Of a DNA stretch of 64,000 bases, positions 1 to 10,605 are shown one piece after another. Under the pieces are notes generated by a model. It searched no databases and was not told where the DNA came from. It saw only the letters and a program-made list of their open reading frames with translations. Both the position numbers and the translations under genes were made by a program. The DNA comes from Nannochloropsis oceanica (Eukaryota; Sar; Eustigmatophyceae; Eustigmatales; Monodopsidaceae), in the NCBI GenBank assembly GCA_004519485.1, contig CP038115.1, positions 773,053 through 837,052 of the forward strand, read 5' to 3'. The number at the start of each line of letters is the position of its first letter. Position 1 is the first letter of the stretch.

Positions 1-148
1 AAAGGAGGGAGGAAATGAAACGAAGGATGAAGAGGGCGGTACAGGAGGACCAGGAAACAAGGCAAGGGAAGGTCAGATCAACCAAGAACCACTCGTCTCC
101 CTCCCTCCCTTTCCTCCCTCCCTTCCCCTCCCCCGTCCTCCCTCCTAC

Positions 149-1890
149 CAGCCACAGCAGCCAGCCCGATGAGCAAGCCATCCATCACCGAGTCCACATA
201 GACAGGGATGATCAGTGTCCAGGGAGGGGGAGCGTAGGGCGAAGGGGAGGAGGGGATGAAGGGGAGGTTCCGATCGAGCTCGCCATTTTCCAGGGCAGCG
301 GTGGAGGAGGAGGAGGAGGAGAGGAGGAGAGAGGTGTGTTCAGTGGGTAGGTTGGAGGAGGAGAACGAGGGAACGAGGGAGGAGGAGGGAATATGCTCTT
401 CGAATATGGTGCGGCCGACGTTGGCAGTCTTGCTCTTGGCCATGCGCTTAGAGGGGTGAGGGGACGAGGAGGAGGAGGGGGGGGGAGAGACGGAGAGATC
501 AAGTGCGGCAACAGAGGAGGAAGGACCACGGGCAGTGCGGGGGTTCGATACGGTAACGGCCCGGCGCATGAGCAAGGGGGAGGCAGCGCCCTGGGAGCAG
601 GCTTTCGCGAGGGCTGCTTGCTGTGATGACGGAATGGAGGAAGAAATGACGGGAGGGAGGGAAGGACGGGTAGATGGATGGATGAATGGATGCACGGATG
701 GCAGCGTCATCTTTCAGGCGTCTTCATCCGTTCCGATCTTCGTCGCTAGCCTGGCGATATAAACGACATTCCTCTCAATATTACACAATATTCTTTTACA
801 TACATAAATATCAACATCCACTCCACGCCTCCTTTTCCCTCCCTCCCTCCCTCCCCCCTCTCCTCCCACCGTACGCACCCGGTACGTCTCCATCAGACTG
901 CGGCGTCGGCTCAAAGTGGGAGCACGGACCATTCCATTCCTCCCCACGAGGGGGGAGGGCGGGAGGGAGGGCGGGAGGGAGGGCGGGAGGACCTTGCCAG
1001 CCGAGAGCGAGCTGGCCTTGGGCATCACCGGCAAGAGATCGTCACGGACGGCATGCTCCCTCTTCTTCTCCATACCCTCCTCCTCTTCTTCCTCTTCTTC
1101 TTTTTCGTTCTCCTCCTCTTCGGGCTCGCCGCAGAAGTGTGCGACGCCAACCATCATGGCCACCCCACCGAAAAACCCGACGAGGGTCGCCACCGTATTC
1201 TGCCAGCTGCCAGGGCAGAGGGGGAATGGAAGGAGGAGAGAGGATGAGACGGATAGGTGAGAGGTAAAGTCGGAATGAAGAAAAAAGAAAAGACAGCTGA
1301 GAGTCTCTCTCGTTTCCTTGCGTCTCAGGTGAAGAGCTTGTGCGCCTGCTGCACCCGCGCATCCTCCATTCTATCCCCAGCGAAAGTCCACCCACCCTCC
1401 ATTTCTTCTTTCTCCACAGCTACCTGTGCTTTTGCTTGCTCATGGCAGGCAGAAGCTCCGTGGCCACGGCAGAGAGGACGATGCCGCCACCTGTGTGAGG
1501 GAGTAGAAAGTAGGAAAGTAGGAAGAGGGAAGTGGGTTAACATGCTAGGGGAGGATAAATCTATGCAATCAATCACCATGTTGCACACTCACAAGAATAG
1601 CACCTGTCAGACCTAAAAAAGACGATGGAGTCATACACTTCAAGGAATCATGCAAGATATGTTGGCCAATTCCCTGTCATCCGCCACAGTCACCCTCTCT
1701 CTAACCTTCAATCGGCCTCCCCTCCTCCCTTAGCTTTTCACGTACCAAAGTGTTGCATGGCATTCACAAAGGTGGTGCTGGGCGCCTTGACGAAGATAGC
1801 AAAGGACATGATGAGCATGAACACGCTCGGGCCCAGGCATAGCTCGATGGTGTGAAGGAAGGCGGGCAAGATCGACTCGTGAATAGCCAT
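149..1890 (-). CDS. ZIP-like metal-ion permease, 5' part of gene (continues past left edge)
   Basis: Probable membrane metal-ion (zinc-type) transporter. Four exons can be joined with GT-AG borders and matching phases: 1890-1746 (ATG at 1890), 1490-1424, 1206-993 and 620-149, where a donor sends the gene off the left edge. Exon 1 encodes a first membrane helix (LCLGPSVFMLIMSFAIFV). The exon 1/2 join reads QHFGGGIVLSAVATELLPAM, the pattern of the second ZIP helix. Exon 3 holds a third helix (GFFGGVAMMVGVAHF) followed by a Glu-rich cytosolic stretch. Exon 4 is a long Ser/Pro loop ending in DSVMDGLLIGLA, which matches the ZIP helix-4 DG motif but has Asp where classical members have His. The family assignment rests on these motifs only. 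The exon 4 acceptor is the least certain border; a 19-nt micro-exon near 880-905 is possible. Gene is head-to-head with the WW gene. Confidence 0.62.
938..993. repeat. GGGAGGGCGGGAGG tandem tract in an intron
   Basis: G-run repeat (GGGAGGGCGGGA units) just downstream of the exon 3 donor of the ZIP-like gene. On the plus strand it has at least four consecutive GGG runs with 1-3 nt loops, so it is G-quadruplex capable. Confidence 0.75.
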
Positions 1891-2443
1891 ATCGCGAGGA
1901 TGCCGCCTGTGGAAAAGTAAAGGAGAGTTAAGCGGAAGCAAGTGCTTGAAATGACCCCAAAACCCCCAAAAAAGCAAGGCACATCAGCATGTAAATATGC
2001 ATGTAGGACTAGGTAATCAGGTGGATGTATTTGTGGCTTGTTAGTCGATAAGGGGGTCTTTCATTATCACTCGAGTGTCCCTGTCCCAGCAACAGCAGAT
2101 GCCGGGTCTAAAACGACACACACAACACGTAAACAAATCAAAATGAGTCAAAATCTGACACGCTACTAGATATGCCTCTGTCCTCGAATGCCTAAGGGCC
2201 CCCTAAAGGGAGAGAAGCAAGCATGGCCCGGACCCCCGGGAGAGAATACTGCGGTCTTAAACTTCGGTATTAATTTTATCTGATCTATATGTTCGTGGAC
2301 CCATATCTCGCACACATTCCCTATAATAATTTGTGACGTTAAGGGAGACAGAGCAAGTTGAAATACGGTAGATGTAGAGCTCCTGGTGACTTGAAGCCCA
2401 ACAAATAATACCATGAAAAGTAACGAGCTCGTACGCTCTCTCT
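1891..2443. promoter_or_regulatory. Divergent intergenic region
   Basis: About 550 bp between the start of the minus-strand ZIP-like gene and the plus-strand WW gene. It is more AT-rich than the flanks and has no convincing ORF. It probably holds both promoters; no TATA box or named motif could be assigned. An upstream non-coding exon for either gene is possible. Confidence 0.4.
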
Positions 2444-4431
2444 ATGTTCACCGACACACAGGCCATGCGCGGTCTCAAAGCCTTTCAGAGGAGGGGTGCA
2501 GACACAGAGGAGGAGGAGGAGGAGAAGGAGGAGGAGAAGAAGGAGGAGAAGGAGGAGGACACGTTAGCAGCAGTTGCAACAAAGAAGCGGGGCCCGGGTG
2601 ACGATAATCAGAGCAACGACCACGACGAGGAGAAGACTGCAAATGAGGACACGGGGAGTCCAGCAGGAGCAGGGCTGGAGGAGGGAGAGCTATGCGACGA
2701 CGATAAAGAAGCGATTCAGACAGCAGTATCTGCAGCAATAGCAGCGGCTATCGAGGAGTGGGGCGATAGGCAAGGTGAGGAAGAGGAGGAAGAGGGAGAG
2801 GGGGAGAAGAAAAAGCGAGAAGATGGAAACGACGGCAAGGAGAGTGCGCCACTTGTAGCAGCAGGTGGGGAAAATGAGGAGGAGGAGGACGAGGATGTTG
2901 AGGCTTCACTTTATCCCCCGGCCCCACCATCCGGCCTGCTTCCTCCGTTTTGGGCCGCCGCGCAAGACCCCTCTACGAATGCCACCTATTATTTCCACCA
3001 ACAGACGGGCGTGCGCTCCTGGGAACCGCCACCATTACTTCCTTTGTCGCCCCCTCACACTTACCCTGGGCAGGCCCCGGCTGCCCCTCCCTCTGCACCA
3101 CAGCTTCCCCCCGAGCTGGCCAAGCTACACGCGGCGTTAGACAAGGTAGGTCCAAGGGGAAGAAAAGACGGTAATGCGATGGGGAAGACGGAAGGGAAAT
3201 TTTAACAGGCTTGACCCGGAATCCTAAGTGATGCTGATCTGAGACAGGCATCGAGGAAGGAAGGCGTCCCTTCTTTTTCTCCGACTCCCTCATTTGAGCA
3301 CCTTTTTCATCGCTATTCCGCCTTTTTCCAGCTCATAACAGCATCATTTTCCCTCCCTTCATTTTGCTATTCAACCTTCCCTACCAGGTGGACAGCACCC
3401 TATCAAATGCCGACACGTCCTCGTTTCCCCCTGCTGCCGTTACATCCTCTGTCCCCCTCTCGCCCTCCGAGGCGGCGGCGGCCGTCTGGGTTGAGCTCGT
3501 GGATGAGGGCACGGGGCGGGTGTACTATTACGACAATGTCTCGGGAGCGACCCGATGGTCCATGCCCCAGGCCTTCCAGGTCTGTGGGCTTGGGAGTGGG
3601 CTAGTTTCCTTGCTCTTTCCCTTGTCTGCTTTCATTCTTTATCCGTGCCTCTTTTTGTCTCTGTCTCTGTATCTACCCAACAAATACTTGTACGAATAGA
3701 AGTACCTGAGATTCTCGATCCCTCCCACTTAACCTCCTCCCGCCTACCTTCCTTTCTCAGGGCGAAAGTAGGACAGCCTGGCCAGAGGGAGGCCTTCACG
3801 GAGGCCTTCAGGTACGGCGATCGAATGGAGAAGGATAGAGGGGAAGGGCGGGAGGGAGGACAGGGTGGTGAGAGGGGAGTTCATTTCGAGGCGTCAAGAG
3901 TGTGTATATAGCCACTGCTTTGGGGAAGCAGTATGCGAGAGAGCCCTCTCGTGAGAGGGCACCACATTGGTGGAATCGGGGGGAAGGGGAGGAGGAGGTA
4001 TGAAACAAAGTGAGAAGTGAATGGATAGCAGAAGGGCTGAGCAAAATTTGATTCAACCACTCTCACCCCTGACTGACTTCTTCCCTCTCCCCCTCCCCTC
4101 TAGCCTCCTGTCATTTCCGCCTACGACCGCGACGTACGGATTTTGAGCCACTTCTTCGACCCTTCCACTCTCGCGGCTAACCGGGAGGAGGCCAAGAGGA
4201 AGAAGGCGGAGATGTGCACAGGTAGGTGGAAGAGGAGCCACGGATATGCAGCAAAGGGAAGGGAAGCTAGAAAGGCAGTAGGCGTCTCGTTGACTCACCT
4301 ATTGACTCGTCTTCTTTTTCCCTCGCTCTCTTTGTCGCCCTCCGTTCGTAGGCGTTGACTGGCGCCAGGTGAAGGATAAGAAGAAGGCGGAGAAGAAGCG
4401 CAGGGGAAACGAATGGTTGTACAAAGGATGA
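2444..4431 (+). CDS. Two-WW-domain protein, probably RNA-processing associated
   Basis: Five exons with canonical borders and consistent phases: 2444-3145, 3388-3579, 3761-3811, 4104-4221 and 4352-4431 (TGA 4429-4431), giving about 380 residues. The N-terminus is highly acidic (Glu runs encoded by GAG/GAA repeats). WW domain 1 lies near residues 165-195 (PFWAAAQDPSTNATYYFHQQ, then RSWEPP), followed by a Pro-rich linker. WW domain 2 is in exon 2 (VWVELVDEGTGRVYYYDNVS, then TRWSMP). The C-terminus is Lys-rich and helical and ends NEWLYKG. WW domains bind Pro-rich ligands; tandem WW plus charged tails is common in splicing and transcription-elongation factors, so a nuclear role is inferred. I do not recognise the exact orthologue. 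Start: first ATG of the long open frame; an in-frame later Met at 2465 is also possible. Confidence 0.85.
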
Positions 4432-4912
4432 ATAACGTGGAGGATGCCAACTGCCGCGAACTGCACCAAATCGAGGCGACATTTATGGCGGTGACCATAA
4501 AGGATGTCTTGCATTCTTCGTCGACATCATTGGTCTCGGTTCTGAGGGAAGGATTAGGTGCGATCGCACTGAACCGGAGGGAATCTGGGTGGGTAGTGTT
4601 AATGTCAAATGCGACAACAACAGGACTTCCTGAGGAAGGGAAGGGGAGGGAGAGAGGAAGGAAGCGGGATGAAGGCCCATGTCGTGGTACCGGCACGCTG
4701 CCAACCATCGTATTAAAAGGCCTGCCTTTCGATGAGGAGAGGAGCAGGCAAGGTACACATCTCATATACACATGTACCATATGTATCTTACCTACATGTA
4801 TCGCACATTTCACTCATATACCCGGCATCTCACATGTACGTAGCATATCTCACACACATACTATATAAATGTCTTCCACACACATATTACATCTGGCACT
4901 CGTACATAATAA
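4432..4912 (+). other. Intergenic stretch with CATATACA-rich segment
   Basis: No recognisable protein. An open frame runs through 4413-4868 but shows no family features. From about 4750 to 4910 the sequence is rich in CACATGTAC/CATATAC words, unlike the GC-rich coding DNA around it. The N-terminal two thirds of the MFSD1-like transporter would be expected here and are not present. Confidence 0.5.
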
Positions 4913-5420
4913 AGCATACTGGCGTTGGCTTTCCCCGTCGGTGCCTCTCATCGGACAAGGCCTAGCTTACAGGTAAGCGACCTCTCTGCCGCGTTTCCCT
5001 TTGCTGCTCTACGTATTTCCAACACTCTTCTCTCTTCCCCTACTCCCCTCCCTCAGCGCCTTCGCGGCGGTTCTCTGGCCCTCCGTCCCTTTCACAGTCC
5101 CCGAGGATCGGGTCGGGGTGGCGTACGGCCTCACCACCGCCATTCAAAATGGAGGCCTGGCCCTCTTTCCTCTCTTGGCGGCGGCTATCTACAAGGTAGG
5201 AGGAATGGGGAAGGAGTAAGGGTGGGAATGCCGACGGGGATTAGGGATAAACGCACTGCTGTAATTTGCTAAATTTGCTTTCTCCCACTCTTTTCCCGCT
5301 TTTTAACTTCCAATCCTCCCTCCCTTTTTCGCTCAGGCCGCCGATTCTCGCTACCTTCCTCATGTGGAGCTTTTGTTTGTGTGCTTGGCTATAGTGGGCG
5401 TCTTCTCCCTGTCCTGTCCT
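4913..5420 (+). pseudogene. MFSD1-like major facilitator transporter, 3' exons only
   Basis: The last three membrane segments of a 12-helix MFS transporter related to animal MFSD1, a lysosomal peptide/solute carrier. Exons: about 4913-4972, 5057-5195, and from 5337 on. The joined sequence reads IGQGLAYSAFAAVLWPSVPF, then VPEDRVGVAYGL and IQNGGLALFPLLAAAIY, then ELLFVCLAIVGVFS. This closely follows the MFSD1 pattern LWP..VPE..GTAYG..QN.GLA. Nothing upstream back to the WW gene encodes the other nine helices, so the gene is 5'-truncated or has lost exons in assembly. The last exon has no stop before the protease segment: the frame opened at 5337 stays open through 5663. Confidence 0.65.
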
Positions 5421-5475
5421 TTCCCCTTCCTCCTCTCATCCCTATCTGCTTACCTCCCTCCTGTTCGTCTCTCAG

Positions 5476-6669
5476 AGAGCTACTACGATCGTTGGTATGA
5501 GGTAGTGATGCACCTATCCTCTTCTCCCCTCCTCTTTCGGCTGCGTCGTCGTCGTATCCCCCTGCCCTCGACCTGGTACGACTGGTGGGAGAGAAGGAGA
5601 ATCGCGCACAGGCTGACCAAGGAAACGCTATGGAGAAACCTGGTGGTGGCGCCACTGACGGAGGTAGGGCATGGGAGGGTCAACACAAAGGGACAGAAAT
5701 TTGAGAACTTCATTCCATCCATCGCCCGGCCTCGACTTGAACCTATCTGCCTTCTTTTTTCAAGGTCCCTTCTTCCCTCCCTCCTTCCGCTTACAGGAAA
5801 TCGTATTCCGTGCCTGCATGCTCCCTCTCCTTTACCAAGCTTCCTCCTCCCCTTCCTCCCTGGATTCCCCCCGAGCTATCCCTTTCGTGAAACTGATCTT
5901 CTTGTAACCCCTTTTTTTTGGTCTGGCGCACGCCCACCACGCCCTGCAGCGGGTGCGAGAAGGATTGCCGGTAGGGGACGAGGGAAGGCGGGATGAAGGA
6001 GGCAAATCCTAAAAGAGAGAGCACCTACGAAGAGCTGAGGCAAAAGAGCGTGAGGTTCATGAAATTCTGTTTTTCTCCCCTTCGCTCTCCTCGTTTGCCT
6101 CACAGCCCGCACAGGCCCTCCTCGAAGTAGCGTTGCAAGTTGCCTACACCAGCATCTTCGGCTGGTATGCAGGTAAGGGCATGTTGGGGGCCGGAGGGAT
6201 AGAGAGAAAGTTAGGAAAGAGGACGCCTTCAACTTTTCCCCATTCTCGATTATATATTCAGTTACCTCTCTTTTTCCACTCTCCAGCGTTCCTTTTCCTC
6301 CGCACCGGCTCTCTCCTGCCCTGCATCCTAACCCACTCCTTCTGCAACTTTGTGGGCCTCCCAAACCTGGCCTTTATGCTTTCACCCTCCTCTCTTACGC
6401 CCTATCCTGCCTTCGCCTTCCTCCTGTACGTGCATCGATGGAAGTTTCTCGCTGCTCACCTTCTAGGGATCGCCCTTTTTGTCGCACTTTTGTTCCCATT
6501 CTCGGATCCGAAGCTGTTCACCGAGAGAAGATTAGAAGGGGAAAGAGGTGTGCCATTATACTGGCAATTAGAACGGCAAAAAAGGCATGCGAGGGCGAGG
6601 GGGTTGTGGATAAATTCGTCCTTGAAAGGGAGCTCTGGAGGAATTAATCAAAATAAAGAAATGAAATGA
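5476..6669 (+). pseudogene. RCE1: RCE1-like CAAX prenyl protease 2, C-terminal half, with in-frame stop
   Basis: RCE1 is the ER membrane endoprotease that removes the last three residues of farnesylated or geranylgeranylated CAAX proteins. Exons: about 5476-5663 (perhaps split by a small intron), 5797-5970, 6106-6172 and 6287-6669. Catalytic motifs are visible: NLVVAPLTE joined to EIVFRACMLPLL gives the conserved EExxxR box, then FFGLAHAHHAL (metal/catalytic His box), TSIFGWYAAFLFLRTGSL, and HSFCNFVGLP near the end. Order and spacing match the C-terminal half of human RCE1, ending DPKLF. Two oddities: the N-terminal helices are missing and replaced by the MFSD1-like segment in the same frame, and TAA at 5905-5907 interrupts the exon just before the His box while the frame continues unchanged after it. 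A mutated Ser codon (TCA to TAA) or a base-call error would explain it. A putative polyadenylation signal AATAAA lies at 6652. Confidence 0.72.
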
Positions 6670-8570
6670 AAATGTCTCTTTAAGTAGGCTTCGGCATATT
6701 TAGCGCTAAATATCCCAATTGGCAATTGATGCTCGCTATTTTGCTTTTGATGACAGTGAATTGTGGGCGTTAATCATTTATGATACTGGCCATGTATTCG
6801 ACGCGCCCGCGCCGCATCATCATATTTGGGAGAAATGAGACGGATCTCGAAGGAAGTAAGTGCCCACCCAACAATTCACATGCGAGGCCCAAGAATGTCT
6901 TTTACGTGATTGCTAGGCTCCATGATTTATGGCATCCATCTGGCTTGTGTTATCCGTTGAACGTCAGGGAGCGTAATACAAATAAACAAATTGTTGCGTT
7001 TTGGGGGGGGGAAATGGTGGGGGGTATTTTTTTCCCAACTTACAACCACACAAGCACTCCTCTGTATCTGCATCGTTACCTATGTACACGTTTACATGCA
7101 ATTTACAAGTGAATGGCATAGCCCATGTGCGGAAAACACGGCTTGTCGAGTTTCAAACCAGCAGCCGTGCACCAACCATCCCTCTGCCGCGCCCCTCTTT
7201 CCACTGCGCTTCTCCATCCTCCCGGTTTAGGTGATGCTTACCAAGTCCTATCCTAGACTCCGATGCTTCGTACACGCCAAGAACAATGTATGGGTGTATG
7301 GCGGTACGCGTCGTAGCGACATACGGGACAGCTACGCACGTTGTGCAGCCGTCCGCCAGCTGCCGCTGCCGCCCAGTCATCAAGTCTTGCCTCTTGTCAA
7401 AGTCAATATTTTGTGCCAATTCTTGAATAGTGCCCCAATCAGGTAAGAATGTGCCTGTTCTCTATACCAAAATTGATTTACCAGATAGCCCATAAGAGGA
7501 GCGACAGCGAAAGAAATAAAGAAACGATTCAAGTAACATGGCCACAGTGGTGGGCTATAGAAAGGTCACTGCGAGGACCCAAATAAACCAAAAAGCAACG
7601 CGCATACCACGCACTCAATTGTCGTTCACACGACATGAAGCAGTCACTCACTACACTGGCGGAGATGAGTCTCCAAACGTCTCCACGCCGGAGATACACG
7701 CACGAGCGTTCGACCGACAAAAGCCCTACCTAACCTATCCCCTTTCATTCAACTATACGTGCTTTTCATCTCCCACTTGATTGCCATATCCCTCCGGTAC
7801 AAGCAGACACACTACGCTGCCGATGTGAGAAACGACAACTATCGATAAAAAAGGGCCAAGGCATTGATATGAGCCGCTGGCCCACCCTTTCACGAGTGTG
7901 CTCTCCAGAGAGGAGGGGAAGTCTCACGTCCACTTCCGAGTCGTCATATTACGCTGAAATATAAAGTAGAAATGCTCGTCCGCTGCAAGAAATAGTGAGA
8001 TGGTTTTAGCCCTGCCTATAAACGTGTGGTAGGAGGGGGGAAGGTGAAAGAGAGAGGGTGGATGCTGCAGCTCGACCATCCATGGTTACCCCCGGACCCA
8101 TCCAGATCCTATTTTTACCCTCTTTCTCTCGTAACACTCGAGCTTGCCTCTTTCCCTCGCCTCTAATCTCCCTCTCATGCCCCCGTCCTCTTTCAGATGT
8201 TTCCCATCCTCGCCCTTTCAGCCTCCACCTTTCCTTCGCAACCCTTACCCCGCATACGCTCCTTGTGTTTGCCCTCTCAAACCTATTTTCTACAATTTTG
8301 TAGGCATATCATAAAGCTTGGCCATATCAATGCCCTTAGGATGGTCTATTCGTCTATTTCTCTCCCTCCCTCTCTCTCCCTCTTCCTCTACTTCTCACCT
8401 CTTCCCCTCCGTCGTCTTGTGGCGGCCTCGGACGCCTCCAGCTTGCTCTCAAGAATGTCTGGATCACATGTGTACCTGTATTTACGTGGAAAAAAAGTGA
8501 ATGTCGCATCAGCACCTTCTCGCAGACAGGCTCTCAAGTCGCAAATTCAGGAGAGTCTACGTTCAAGGCG
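6670..8570. other. No supportable gene
   Basis: Nothing recognisable. A minus-strand frame at about 7230-7440 (VAVPYVATTRTAIHPYIVLG) ends at a plausible donor near 7230 and could be a lone exon, but no partner exon was found. 8060-8450 is pyrimidine-rich. GC content and codon texture differ from the genes to the left. Confidence 0.4.
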
Positions 8571-8904
8571 TATGGGCCCATCACCACACAACATGATTAT
8601 CATGAGCCCACAGCACAGTTTAGCCCTTTGATTGCGCAGACCTAGGCAGAAGGAATATCATGTGAAGCAGAAGGGAAGTGTGCCGGTGGCAGCTGCAATC
8701 TCTGTCATCCATGCTTTGCATAGTATAGCATATACGTATGGGCCCATCACCACACAACATGATTATCACGGGCCCACAGCACAGTTTAACCCCTCTGATT
8801 GCCCAGACCTCGGCAGAAGGAAAAGGTCACGTGAAGCAGAAGGGAAGTGTGACGGTGGCAGTTGCGATCTCTGTCGTCCATGCTTTGCATAGTATAGCAT
8901 ATAC
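8571..8904 (+). repeat. 166-bp direct repeat, two copies
   Basis: Copy 1 at 8571-8736 and copy 2 at 8737-8904 both begin TATGGGCCCATCACCACACA and end GCATAGTATAGCATATACG. They differ at scattered bases (roughly 90% alike by eye). Both copies are open in one plus frame, but no protein family is recognisable. Confidence 0.9.
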
Positions 8905-9208
8905 GCACACAACATGTTGTCATTTATGGCCGCAGGCCTTCAAACGAGTTTTGACGGACAGAGCCGAGCGACGACCTCTTGGGAAAGATGATACGAATCT
9001 CATGCAACATGTGGAGTCAGCCATCGGGAATGCGAGAATGCAAAGGTACTGTCGATACACTTGAGAGAAATCCACTAATTAGACTCAATCTTGCACAGAA
9101 AAGATTATGGGGAGAGGCGTCACCGATGAAGAGTGGAGACTTGCTTTTGAGGCGCTCAGGAGCCGTTTCGCCCCCTGCCGTTTCGCCATGATAGCCTTCC
9201 TATGCAAG

Positions 9209-9658
9209 TTACCTTTGCACTCCTCCTATTACGAGGAGTAGATAGGGGCAGTGGGCCACACGTTGGACAACTGTTCTGCAAAACTGACCCGTACGACTAA
9301 TTATTATGAAAGTCGTAAATAGTCGTAGGTGGTCATGTGAGTAGTCGTATCGTGTATGATTCCCCTCCTCCTCATCCTCCAAGTCCTCTTCGTCTTTCGA
9401 AGCCATGGCTATCTCTGCATCTATAGACTCCAACATTTGTCGCAGATTACGATCCATTAATACTGCCTGATTTATCTGCTGCACTTGATTTTCCGATAGA
9501 GTCTTATTTGTGCGCGGACCAACTTCAAGCTCCGCCTGGAGTCTCATGTGTTGAAGGATGATATCACGGGAAAGGAATTTGATTTTTCTCTGAAGAATCT
9601 GACGAGCGTTCGGACCAGTCTCACTGAACCCACCCCAGGGTTTCTGCCTCCCGTTCAT
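9209..9658 (-). CDS. Unknown protein with acidic helix, possible mobile/viral gene
   Basis: 149-codon single-exon frame, ATG at 9658. The N-terminal two thirds is helical and charged (QQINQAVLMDRNLRQMLESI, then SKDEEDLEDEEEG). The C-terminal part overlaps a dispersed repeat (9256-9350), so the true end may have been replaced by that insertion. It follows the next minus-strand frame (9957-9736) with a 77-bp AT-rich gap. No family recognised. Confidence 0.35.
   Translation of the reverse strand: MNGRQKPWGGFSETGPNARQILQRKIKFLSRDIILQHMRLQAELEVGPRTNKTLSENQVQQINQAVLMDRNLRQMLESIDAEIAMASKDEEDLEDEEEGNHTRYDYSHDHLRLFTTFIIISRTGQFCRTVVQRVAHCPYLLLVIGGVQR
9256..9350 (+). repeat. Dispersed repeat family 2 (CACACGTTGGAC terminus)
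   Basis: Begins CCACACGTTGGACAACTG and continues with many CGACTA/AGTCGT words. Relatives lie at 44,700-44,822, 49,537-49,690, 50,275-50,490 and 56,648-56,790. Short, non-coding and in both orientations, so MITE-like. Confidence 0.6.
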
Positions 9659-9735
9659 CTTCGAGCGCCTTTTGATTGTGAGTTGACGGATTTAAATGTC
9701 CATGTCAAGTCAAGCTACTCGATAGTCAATTTCGA

Positions 9736-9990
9736 TTACAATTGGGCGAGAATTTTGTCGATCTTCAGGTGTAATTGATCGAGCGTCGAGTCATTCACGA
9801 TAATATAATCGACGCGCTCCAAAGATGCGACTCCTTGTTCTGTAATATTCATATCTATCATGCTGCTTCTCCGTTCTTCTTCCTGTTTCTCATGACGCAC
9901 CCTTGCCTGGTGGGAATCCTCTATTTGTTGGCGGCTCCAGACTGCCCTTTCCTGCACCTCGTTCTTGTACCATAGAGTTGATCCTGCAGT
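9736..9990 (-). CDS. Unknown helical protein fragment
   Basis: Open minus frame continuing upstream of the Met at 9957 to about 10,030. It has a long charged helix (QARVRHEKQEEERRSS) and ends in VDYIIVNDSTLDQLHLKIDK (stop just after). The ending resembles the last strand and helix of P-loop nucleotide kinases, but no Walker A is visible, so no function is assigned. It could be joined by a one-base frameshift to the frame at 10,046-10,320. Confidence 0.35.
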   Translation of the reverse strand, partial: TAGSTLWYKNEVQERAVWSRQQIEDSHQARVRHEKQEEERRSSMIDMNITEQGVASLERVDYIIVNDSTLDQLHLKIDKILAQL

Positions 9991-10045
9991 TGTACCGATC
10001 TCCCGTGGAAAGAAACGACGTACTGTCTTTTTTTGCGTGATGATA

Positions 10046-10320
10046 TCATGATGTTATGTCGTATTTCAAGAAACGTAGTACCAGCTCATGAAGTGGGCGG
10101 TACACTCCGATGCCCAACTTTCCCCTTGTCTGTGTCATGTCATTATTTTGTACATCACCATTTATACTCGTCCATGCAAGGAGGTATTCGCCACGTACGC
10201 CTCGAAGGCGAATCGCATCGACGGCGCGCGGGATGAATGTAGTTTTGGCGGAGGAATTGATCATACTGAGCTCAATGTTGATGACAAAGAGGTGGTGCTC
10301 GAGTGTGCCTACGAATGCCA
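10046..10320 (-). CDS. Unknown beta-rich protein fragment
   Basis: Reads FVINIELSMINSSAKTTFIP and IRLRGVRGEYLLAWTSINGD, beta-strand-rich, structural-protein-like. Upstream (10,320-10,550) the same frame turns into Gly/Arg/Glu low complexity from the simple repeat, so the true start is lost. Stop at 10,046. Family unknown; a viral or mobile-element structural protein is only a guess. Confidence 0.3.
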
Positions 10321-10565
10321 TTCCCCCTCCGCCTCCTCCTCCTCCGCCTCCTTCCTTCTCCCTCCGCCTCCTCCTCCTCCGCCTCCTTCCTTCTCCCTCC
10401 GCCTCCTCCTCCCCCTCCGCCTCCTCCCCTTCTCCGCCTCCCTCCACCTCCTTCTGTCTCTTCCGCATATCTCTGCATCCCCCGAGTCCTCCCCCTCCTC
10501 CCCCTCCTCCCCCTCCGCCTCCTACCCTTCTCCGCCTTCTCCGCCTCACTTTCTCCGCCTCCTCC
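10320..10565. repeat. (CCTCCGCCTCCTCC)n pyrimidine-strand microsatellite
   Basis: About 245 bp almost purely C/T on the plus strand in CCTCCGCCTCCT units. All long ORFs here are poly-Pro/Ser or poly-Gly/Arg/Glu artefacts of the repeat. Confidence 0.9.
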
Positions 10566-10605
10566 TGTCTCTTCCTACCAGTAATGTGTCGGTGGTAAAT
10601 ATTTT

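Noticed and set aside
78-710. Long Ser/Pro-rich frames on both strands at 15-760
   Set aside because: Only the minus frame at 620-149 fits the splice phases of the ZIP-like gene; the others are shadows of GGAGGA/CCTCC-rich DNA.
4413-4868. 151-codon frame as the missing N-terminus of the MFSD1-like transporter
   Set aside because: No hydrophobic helices and no MFS motifs; the end is CATATAC-rich intergenic sequence.
8571-8904. 166-bp two-copy repeat as a CRISPR-like or tRNA repeat
   Set aside because: Only two long diverged units with no spacers; no cloverleaf seen.
9736-9957. Nucleotide kinase call from DYIIVNDSTLDQL
   Set aside because: No Walker A or lid region is present on either side, so the resemblance is limited to one short segment.
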